Assembly: GCA_010645155.1 (NCBI GenBank)
Contig: CM021319.1
Span: 2,778,787-2,842,786, forward strand
Length of the DNA: 64,000 nucleotides
DNA from: Tigriopus japonicus
Lineage: Eukaryota > Arthropoda > Copepoda > Harpacticoida > Harpacticidae
Direction: 5' to 3'
Shown here in pieces: positions 50,581 through 61,400 of this stretch (within the stretch, counting starts at the first letter, position 1; the number at the start of each line of letters is the position of its first letter). The notes below the pieces were generated by a model. It was not told the origin of the DNA. It did no database searches and saw nothing but the letters and a program-made list of their open reading frames with translations. A program made the position numbers and the translations under genes.

Positions 50581-53520
50581 ATTTCAGACTCATTTTTGAA
50601 ACTCTTGATACACAATTTATGTTTAAAATCATAAGAAAAACTTTTTGAGCCTTTTCATGAGAGATGAGTTTGTCCAGGTATTTTCAAAACCCCATTCATG
50701 AACCCCGTAAGTTAGAGTATGATGCTACCCATTAGACGACCAGTTCCAAGAATAGGTTGGCCTTGATCGGGTCTCCCGTTTGAGGCATTCAAATGACAGA
50801 GAAAGTCCTTCATATGTGCGATGGGAAGGGGTCTTTGCAAACACTCTGCGATTAATACTTCTTTTGAACAGAAGTTTTGGCAAACAACAATCGTGCCTTG
50901 GAATTCGCAACTAAGTTTGAAAATCTCCCTGATCGGTTCGAAAGGCTCTCCCGCATAATCGGCAGCATTTCGGCGCAGAGGCTCCCAAAATTAGGGTCTA
51001 TGAACTGTAGAATAGTTAATCTCAGTTTAAATGTTTGGCAAATTCAATAGTGAGTTAAGTGCACCAAAAGAATAAATCTTCCGAATAATTGCTCTATTGA
51101 ATATGCGGTAATTTGCAAAGAACGGTTAACTGATGTACAAAAACAGGTAAGAAAGAAGACGAAGAGAAGAAAAAAGAGACATTTTATTGCAAAACACAAG
51201 CCCCTTGATCTACATTTGGGAACAGATCCACGGTGAGGGGACATCGACACGTTAAAAAAACACATTTCAAAGAGGTGGCTAATTGAACGCTATCGGCCAA
51301 TTTTGGAGTTATTTCGGAACTCTCGGGGTTTGATCCAGCTACAATGAGTTCGATGGAAACACACCCATTAAAGGACTGTACACCAAACTGGAAACCAAAA
51401 GCAAGCCTCAAAATCGTCAGATTGTAAAGGCATTGCCGAACCATCGTGGTCAGAGGTTGACGCTTCATCAATCTCTGGGATTAGGCAAGTGAATCTTATT
51501 AAAGGACCGTACACCGAAAACACGAGGTTGAAAATGAAGTTCATGACTTATCAAACTGCAGAATATTGCTGATCCAGCATATTTTAAATGCCAATTTTGT
51601 GCCAAATCCTCGCAAAGCATGTATGTTGTAATAATGGAAAAAAGTAGAACACTACAAAACGTTTGCAAAAAGCATTAATTGAGGTTTCTAAGTGAATGCA
51701 AGGACCTGCCTGTGAGTATTTTCACAATATTTGTGACCATGAGTATGTTTAGACTAGAAAGGCGAAAATATTTATCAAATTTAAATACACATGCACCTCT
51801 TTGGCAAGACATGTTTCACCCATCAAACACTTAAAGTTGTATTATTGCATGTTTCAAATCTGTTCATGCCCAAAATATGCAGTCAAACATCATTTTTTTC
51901 TTTTAAATCTTAAATCCTTTCCGCTGATATGTCTCTCAATATTTTTAAGTGAAATGATATGGTCAAAGAAAAGCAATAGAGGCACTTTTCCTTTAAGTTT
52001 TTCTCAGTTTTGAATCTTAGATGGAAATGTCCCCTTGCTAAGGACGCAGGAATAAAAAAAACTGTTTGTATTCATGCCAGAAATCAACACGAAGCAATAG
52101 AGAAAGAAGATGTTTTCGTCACTAAGATTTATGGAAGAACTAGTTTGTTGGTCCAAGCATTAAGTTTTGTGCATGTTTTATAAATGAACATGCATAGAAC
52201 ATGCATTTTCTTCCAAGCTTTGCACCTTTTCTTTTCGAATCATGTGGAGATCCTGAACCTAAACGGACCAATCAATCTCATGCGCGTACTCTTCAAATCA
52301 TAGTGCTCTAGTATGATGTAGATTTTTTTTTCTATTGTTCATAGAAGCGACGAAACGTTTCTCCTTTTTTCCTGATTTATTCTAATGTGGAGTGACCGCA
52401 TTTTGAGATGAACCCCACCTGATTCCATCTGTTTTTTAGGGAATTGATCGAGTTCCAGGGCTTTTAAAAATGAATGCTTTATCATTTTGCTCTAGCACCA
52501 TAATCCCCTTTGTCAGGAATTATTTAATTGCTTATGATTGTCTTCAAGTCTTCTTGCGAAATAATGGATGGACCAGTCTCCCTCGAGAGTGGAAGGCAAC
52601 AAGTCAAAGAACAGTTTCTTTGCAACACGCGAGACAAAACGTGAGAATCCTGAAGAGCTTATGAAAGTTATTTATCTTCGACGGCCTTTGACTTAGATAG
52701 AAGTTGACAATTCTAGACCTTCCACAATCCAGATGCTATCCAAGTCTTGAGACAATCAGAGAGATCCAAGCCATCAAAGCTCGTTACTCAAATAGACTCA
52801 CATGCTTCATTCCCGCTTTCCTCATAGTATCGTGTGTAATTGAATGAACCCATTTGAGGCTTTTCTAATTGAGATGAAAGATGGACTATTGCAATGTAAT
52901 TAAAAGAGGACAGGCTTGGACAAAGCCATCAATTTTTACCGTCATTCGGCTCACTCATAAGGGTAATTCAAAATTGCGTTTTGAGTGGTCATTCCATGCC
53001 AAGGTGGCCATTTTATTTTAGCACTTCTTTGTCCACAAAATAATAACTGAAATGACAATAACCTTTAATTATCTAGAACAGCGTATGTATCGGCAATTCA
53101 TATTTGAAGTATTCTGAGACCATTCCATTGATACAATATCAAATGGGTTTGGGTAATTGAATAATCAACTGCCAACAGGTGACTCCTTTTAATTTTATCT
53201 TTTTTTCTTTTAAAAAAGGCTTCATTCGTTTAAAAAGTAAATGGGATTCTTACCCATTCTTGGGATCAAAGAACAAATGAATAAAATGCCTTGACTGCTT
53301 ATTTGTATGCAACTCACGCCAAAAGATTGGGGCTGTATGATTTGACCTGAAATCTAAAATCTAATTCACAAAATAAAATTTTCATTAGAATTGGAGATTC
53401 ATTTTGAAACAAAAATAATAAAATATTTTTCTCCTGCCTTCTGAAGGAATCTTATTGCACCAACATTAAACTCCCCACTCCATCAAAAGCAATTCGGTTC
53501 ATTTCAGAAAATAAAGGGCC
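50581..53520. other. Long non-coding stretch
   Basis: No gene supported. A short direct repeat, ATTAAAGGACNGTACACC, occurs at about 51369 and 51498. Several minus-strand frames (50725-50910, 51184-51471, 51468-51668) lack domains. Confidence 0.5.
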
Positions 53521-53650
53521 ATTTGGTATTTGATATCAAATGGCCAATTGATATTTAAGATCAAATGGCCAATTGATATTTAAGATCAAATGGCCAATTG
53601 ATATTTAAGATCAAATGGCCAATTGATATTTAAGATCAAATGGCCATTAA
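53521..53650. repeat. 25-bp tandem repeat
   Basis: About four and a half copies of a 25-bp unit, TTGATATTTAAGATCAAATG plus GCCAA. The first copies are shorter variants that form a palindrome around TTTGATATCAAA. Confidence 0.92.
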
Positions 53651-54152
53651 GATGACATATTTTCTGGAATACATAATACCATAAAACACTTGTCATAAGT
53701 TGTGGCAATGATTTATTTAAGGAAATGAATAATAGATGTATAATAATAAGAAAAAAATATTAAAAAATGATACATTAACAAGGAAAAATGCTCAGTTCAA
53801 CAAGACCTAGCAATTAGGTGGATTATTCGCAATTTTTACACATAATCAGACTTATGTCGATTACTTCTAAAATGTAATTAAGTGCATTGGTTTCAAAAGT
53901 AATTAACACAATTACAATTACTATATTTTCAAATGTAACTATTAACAATTACAACTACTTTCCAAAAGTAATTGAATGACATTATTTTTGGCTTTGCTTT
54001 GCCAAGCTTGAACTCCTTTCTTTTCAAGTGCAAAATGTGCAAAGAGCATCACATATCTGTGAGTTTTTGTGAATCAATTTGCACATCGAAAGATATTGGA
54101 TGGACGGGAAAAAATCTGCAAAATTTAGATTCTCAGAAGAAGGCGAAAATGC
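53651..54152. other. Non-coding, satellite-like edge
   Basis: Bases 53865-53965 contain degraded AATTACAATTACT motifs related to the following satellite. Confidence 0.5.
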
Positions 54153-54775
54153 AATTGTAATTTGTAATTGAAAAATGTCAATTACATGGGCTCAAATGTT
54201 ATTAATTGTAATTGCAATGATATCAAATGTAATTAATTACAATTACAATGATCTCAAATGTAATTAATTGCAATTACAATGATCTCAAATGTAATTAATT
54301 ACAATTATATTTGCATTTACTTGGAAATGTAATTAATTACCATTACAATGATCTAAAAAGCAATCAACTACAATTACAATGATCTCAAATGTAAGTAATT
54401 ACAATTACAATGATCTCAAATGTAATTAATTACAATTACAATGATCTCAAATGTAATTAATTACAATTACAATGATCTCAAATGTAATTAATTATAATTA
54501 CAATGATCTCAAATGTAATTAATTACAATTACAATGATCTCAAATGTAATTAATTACAATTATAATGATCTCAAATGCAATTAATTACAATTACAATGAT
54601 CTCAATGTAATTAATTACAATTACAATGATCTCAATGTAATTAATTACAATTACAATGATCTCAAATGTAATTTTTTACAATGATCTCAAATGTAATTAA
54701 TTACAACTACATTTACATTTACTTGGAAATGTAATTGCTATTACATAATTGTAATTTCAATTACAATTACATCAC
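54153..54775. repeat. 31-bp satellite built on TAATTAATTACAATTA
   Basis: Roughly 17 tandem copies of a 31-bp unit, AATGATCTCAAATGTAATTA plus ATTACAATTAC. Each unit holds the dyad GTAATTAATTAC. Some copies have lost an AA or carry substitutions. Extremely AT-rich; related scraps lie at 45020-45065, 53865-53965 and 57712-57895. Confidence 0.93.
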
Positions 54776-55446
54776 AGGTCTGTACATAATAAATCAACTA
54801 TTCTTAGTTCTAAAGCATTGATAATTACTTCCTTGGACACTGATTAAAGATCTGCTTAACCCAAAACAATGAGGAAAAACTCCTTTTTATCATTTTAGTT
54901 GAATTGTCCAAGACTCTCCCAATTATCCAAAAAATATTTATCATGGTTCTAGCTCTTAAATAAAGGAATTGGCCTCTCCAACCACGCAGAATGACCTGAA
55001 AGGCGTTGTTCATGATTACACTCTTTAAATTATAGTGCATTAATTTGTACAAAGCAACCCATCACAGATCGTTTTGGTTTCCAAAACTGTCCTCTTAACT
55101 TAATTCTATTGATATATCTTGGTTCGACTGATTTGAAAATACTTAGATCAAAGCTTTTGAAAAAACTTTTCTAAGGCTGATGAATGTTGATTGGCTCTTA
55201 ACTTAAGCGTGCGTGGGCTTCAACATTGAGGATAAAAACTTTTCCATTTTCATTTTCTTTTTTGCAGGTTTCTCAACGTACTGTCAAAAAAGAAAGCAAA
55301 GAAAGCTCAACGAACCAAGGAATGAGACTAAGTGTCAAGAGGCCATCAAATCAAGACAGAAATCAAAACAATGATAACTTATTCCAATCTTAATCAACGG
55401 GGCTAAAGAAGTAGATTTTCATGGAAAAAATACATCTCGCTACAAG
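54776..55446 (+). promoter_or_regulatory. 5' flank / probable 5' UTR exon of the GPCR
   Basis: A strong acceptor-like site (TTTCTTTTTTGCAG) ends at 55267, about 180 bp before the receptor's ATG. The start of translation therefore probably lies in a second exon, with a non-coding first exon further left that I cannot place. Confidence 0.45.
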
Positions 55447-58400
55447 ATGTCCAATTTTTCCAAACTTTGGAACAATTCCCAACATGCTAGTTTGGAACAA
55501 AATGTCAGTGGATCATTTTGGCTTGATGAATCGCTCAACTCAAGCCATCTCGATGACTTAAATGGCATGACCATGACGTTGTGGGTCAGAATCCTTTGGG
55601 ATATGATGTTCATAGCCATCATTTCCGTGGCCATTATCGGCAATCTAATCGTACTCTGGACCATCGTTGGTAGGTCTGAAATCTGGTATGGTATAAAAGG
55701 TCTGCTTAGGAACAAAGGGGGAATGATTTTGGCTTTCTAATAGGACCACCGCAGCGATTGAAGAAATTAGTGATGAACCGAAAGCGGTGTTTACCGCAAT
55801 CGAAAGTTTCGGTATATATGCGCAGTTTGCTTTAGAATTTATATTGCGTATTCCTTCGAACTTGGAGACTGCAAATTTTTTAAACTTGGAAATAAATGGT
55901 TTCAAAGGTTAAAACAAAATAGATTTTGCGGGCAAACGCCATTCCATATAGTACAAGGTGACCACTAAATCTCAGGTCAACAAACTTAGTAGATTACTCC
56001 AAATTGCTTTGCTTGACAATATTCTTATGTAGTCATAAAATAATGACCATATTCTGAAGCATGTGTTGTAGTCCAAATTTTAGCCAAAATGACTGCAGAT
56101 GGCCTTCACAACAGCATGAAGACGGCACCTGGCACCAGTACAGGACGGACGAACCACATCCTCTTCAATAAGAATTGCTCCCTTCCTCTCCAGATCGAAA
56201 TGATCCAACTTTGTAATGCTGTTTAATCTTGAGAGCAAGGTTGGAGTAAAACCATCCAAGAGTGTGACCAACCTCATGGCAGCCCTTCTGCTACCTGGGG
56301 CGCAATTGGAAAGGTACATCCATTCTGTTGTGATGCTTGATGCCGTCTCCATGTTGTTGTGAAGGCCACAGGGGACAATTTTGCCTGAAATTTGAACTAC
56401 TGTATATATGCTTCAAGGCATGATGATCAATTTTTTGTTAAATGAAAAATGTATCAGCCAAAATGATTGGGAGTTATTTAGCAAGTTACCCTGGCTGTCC
56501 AAAGGCTTCCTTTTCACCCTGTACATGTGTGCTTTTGAATTGAAACCGAAATTTCACCAAATCCAAAAGTTTTGGCTGAAAGAGCTTTCGGCCCATCACT
56601 AGGATAAATATTGATTCAGATGGTAGAATTCATCAAGCGGCATTTATTGCATTTCTTGGAGTTTAGAGGTAGAGAAATTCCTGAAAACCGCTCTTCACTT
56701 TGCTAGGTTTGAATGCATCTCGTACATCCCCAGTGATTTGAAATTGGCAGTAGTTAACAGCAAGTTGTTGATTATAGTACCAAGAAATATTCTTGAAATC
56801 TAAGGACATCAAGATTTTTGCCTCATTTTGAAGTTATTATAGGTGTAAAATGTCAGCTTCAGTTTCAAAATTAGTCACCCTCTACATATGAGGAATGAGA
56901 AAAAAGGGAAAAGGAGAAGGCAAGCAGTGCTGTTGACCAAATCAGAGTGGTCAATTTCAGACCTTAAAAAAGGAGATGGGAAAGCTTTCATGGTTATTGA
57001 TTTTTGAACACGATTGTAACAAACCAAAGCAATTTTGGTGCATTACAAGAACACAACTTTTGAATTAGAATAAATGGCTACAGAATGAAATGAAAAAGAA
57101 GCACCAAACACTTATAAAACTTACATAAAAAGTGAAAGAAGTTACAACATAGACCAGTATCAGTGTGCACTCCACGTTTTGAACTGCGAGACTCTATAAC
57201 CAGAGCTGTGCGAAATGGTTGATCAAGTTTGGATAAAAAGATGTGGTTTCTGAGAAAGAACCATTTGCTTTCAATCAGTCGTCTCTCGTCTAAAACCTTC
57301 CCCACGCTGCTCTCCCTGCTTTTAACGAAACAAACCATTTTTACAAACTAAGAGATCTGAACCACTAGAGTTGATCACAGGGTTTTTGGCGATTTTAGGC
57401 TTATTTTTAAGGACAGGAGCAATATACGAATACACGCTTTTTCGTTTTTTATTCTTTCAATCATGGGAAAACCTTTATTGGTCTAATTGGGCAAATAAAC
57501 GTATTTTTGGACTCCTCTCATTTTTTCTTTGCCTTTAAGTTTGAAGTTTTATTAGGGTCAACATAATGAACCGGTTATAGGTTGCCTTCATGCAAAAACA
57601 TGTATGTTAATATACACAAATTGATAAAGCGGTGACAGAGCTACTCAACGGTCACAAATAGACATAAAAGGTCAATATTGGGAACAAAAACGACTGTGTG
57701 GCAGGGATGGGGAGTAATTGTAATTTCAATTATAATTACATGTAAATACAAATAATTACATATTTGGGCCATGCAATTGTAATTCCAATTAATTGCATTT
57801 TTGGGCCAAGTAATTATAATTGTAATTTATTACATTTTTGGCCATGTAATTGATGAACTTTGAATTGCAAATTAACAATTACTTTTCAAAATCTATCTTT
57901 TCTCGAAACTCAATCTTTTTTGGCACAAAAATAGCCTACGCGATGCATTTTTAGAACAGTAATAATTTCATCAAAAAAGTTTTAGAAATGAGAAAAAAAA
58001 AACTGTTATGAATGACGACAGCTTTCAAATTGGATTGGCCCCACAAACCAATCTTAGCCTCTCGTGCCATTGATCAAGCAAGGGTGCTTCAGACGCATTC
58101 TTTCTTTCCCGTATCTCTCGATTAAAACTCATAAAATGGAACTTCTTTTCAACCAATTTCTTACAACTTCAATGATCTTATATTTATTTTAAGCTCATCG
58201 TTGCATGAGAACCATTCCAAATACGTTTATTGCCAACATGAGTCTTTCTGATCTGCTCATGGCAACTTTCAACTGCATCTTCAACTATATCTTCATGCGA
58301 GACAATCGCTGGGATTTTGGAGCCGCTCACTGTACTGTCAACAACTTTCTGGCCATCGTCACCGTCTCAGCCAGCGTTCTCAACCTCACAGCAATGTCCA

Positions 58401-61400
58401 TAGACAGGTGAGATATTTATCTACATATTTTCCTATTTCGAATTTTCTAGCCACGGATTTGGAATAGAAACCTTGGTCGGACTTGACGGGAAATGGTTAC
58501 TCACAAGGTTATTTTCCGGATGATCTACCTACATTAAGCTCGTAGTGGTATGAAAGTTATGGAATTTCAGAAATCGTATAATGCGTCGCTATTTAGCGAG
58601 CAGATGGAGACAGCAAAAGGTTTTAAAGGTCTAAGATGAAAAAGGAGGGATTATGAATACTTGAAAGTTTAACAGTCTCAAGTTGAGCCTATCGTATAGT
58701 GCACAAAACCAGCCAGAAATGTAGTTGTTCTTTAACCACTTCACTTTTGTTATTGTTCCAGATACAAGGCCATTGTGTGGCCTTTAAAGGCCAGAAGCAA
58801 AAAATATTGCGTTGGATCCTCCATTCTGGTCTTGTGGGTTTCAAGTTTTCTCTTGGCCTTACCGGCAATTCTCTTTTCTTCAAAGTAAGTGCCATTCAAA
58901 AACATGTTTTTGTTTTAATCTAAGAAGCGCGTGTTGTGCACTTTCATGGTACTTGCGAATTTTCTGTTGTGCACAGTTTCCAAAAGAATTCAGCGTGATT
59001 TTTTACAATAGATGAAAAATTGGTTCGAATAATTTCTTTCCTGACATGACATATTTTTTCTAGGGTAATGATTTCGGAGAACCGATATGTTTGCGGGATG
59101 CTTTGGCCTGATGGCATGCAAGGAGATTCATATCAAGATCACATGTGAGTTTCAAAAAATATCTACTGGAACAATTTTGAAGCACCCCTCTCTAATTTTT
59201 GACATCTAATTTTGTAGATTCTAAAGAAAACGAAATATTGTGTAGAGCTTTATCATAAAATGACTCGCGAATTTGTACACAAAATGACCAATGAAATGCT
59301 TAAATATTCCCTTGATTTGTACCTACTGGGTCATCCGTTTAAAGCTTTCTGTGCCCAAAAAGGAAAAAAGATTCCAAAATTGTAAACTATTTCATTTTAT
59401 CACTTTTGTGAAATTTGGTTTGTGTTTTGAAGGATTATTGATTGAATAAAACACATTTAGGCAATATCACACTAAGCCATAGCAAAATTGATCCCCTCAA
59501 CAAAAAACTTTGATTTTGTGGCCAATGATGACAGAACCAAAGTATTGGTCAAACACCTCATCGCCAAAAAATAGTTTTTCATCTTTTGTAATAATTGATT
59601 ACTAAAGGGCGGAAAGCAATGTAAAAAAAAAATCACTTACGTAAATGGGCATTTGTGCCAGAGAAAAAAATATTTTGTCATTTGGGGCCAATAATTTGTA
59701 TTTCTTTTTTTTGTTTTATTAATTCATTTCCAATGAATTAATCAATTCATCCTTCAATCAAGGGAAACCCTAATTCTTAGTTTTATGTTCAAGAAGATAT
59801 GAAAATTTCATTTCATTAAAAGTGCATGGGTGTTTGACACAGACAATGGCTACTTCAAGAACGCTCACGGTCGACCAAAATCGAGTAGATTTACTTCACA
59901 GAAAAGGAAAATTCCCCCTTTTCCCTTTTTTCCTGTGTACTAAATCGACTCAATCTTGGTCGCCGTGATTAATCCAGTAAATTCTAGAAATCCTGATTCT
60001 AGAAATCCATGGCTATCTATGACTCAAAGCAAAGTAGGCATATCATATACTGATGATTATATTTAACTTTCATAAGACATTACGAACACAAACAACATTA
60101 CAGGAATTATTTAGATGCAAAAAGGCAAAATCTTGGGCCAACACCTTGGTCAAACTTTATTTTTACAATTTAAGAGGCACTAAATGCCAACTTTTTAGAT
60201 TAGATAGTACACCAAACGCAAAAGTAGAAGTGCTCAAAACGGCAGATGTAAGCGTGTATGGTATTTCATTGCACTGTACTGCATTGTCTTGCATGTACCG
60301 CTTGTTCTCGGTGCGAGAAAAAGTCCAGACCTATAGTCTGATTTATGGACCATGAACATGAAAATAGTTGGACACTCGTTTGGAACCATTGTGGCAAAGA
60401 AACATTGTATTAATCATCAATGTTGAGTAACTGAATATTTTTTCAATGGATTTCAAAAAGTACGGGAAAACTGGCACGCAATGCCTCTAAAGATAATGTG
60501 AAAGGAGCTACTGGAAGGATAAGCTTCTTAAAGCAAATCTTCCGTGAGGAGTATTTTTTGAGTGATTAAGATAATAATCAAGAACATGTATTGGCAGAAC
60601 ATTTTGTTTCTTTTTTGGGTCATGGGCGACTTTTCTTGCCTTTCATGAGCTCGTTCAGTTGATTTTCTGTCAAATTAATGGCCATTCAGATTCCAATTTA
60701 ATTACTAGAAGCTCAGAACATTTCAACCTTAGAAAAGTGCGACTTGTCAATTACAGGATACGATAATCACTTGTCAAGAAACTTGTTCAATCTGGATCCT
60801 CCCTTGAAAAGAGGAGACTATGGGCACTTTCAGATGGTCCTTAGACAAAGTTGACCCTGCACGACTTCGATGTAAACAGAAGATTTTAACTGCGCCGTCT
60901 TGGGAGGAGCACTCGACTCGATCACCATTCAATTGCAAATATTACAGGAACTAAATCTGCTTTTAGAACAAGACCTACATTTTTGACAAGCTGAAAAAAA
61001 AGACTTATTCAATGATGTGCATTTCGTTAATATTAAATGAATGGTTGAGGCGCTAGATCCAAACAAGTGCGAGAATTCCATGGAGCGACCGAAAGTAATC
61101 ATTAGAGCCCGGGAAAAAATGTTGGAAAAACGTCCAAAAAATGTCATTAAAATGTCAGGAAAAAGGGCCAAAAATGTTGAAATACAGGGCAAAAAGGGCA
61201 AAAAATGTTGAAATTTAGAGCAAAAAGAGCATTTTTTTTTTGAAAATTTGAGCAGAAAAGTCAACGAAATGCGTGAGAAATAGGACTAGATGCGTGGAGG
61301 ACTTGAGAAGACTACTTAAGACAGTTTGACCAGACATCTGAAGGAAATAATCCCGTCAAAGCTCTAGCTTAAAAAAAACTGGAGGTTGCACTTCACACAG

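Noticed and set aside
50690..50775. Minus-strand tRNA-like text (GGTCGTCTAATGGGTAGCAT, then GGGGTTCATGAAT)
   Set aside because: The A-box resembles a tRNA but the B box is imperfect and no cloverleaf or tail could be drawn.
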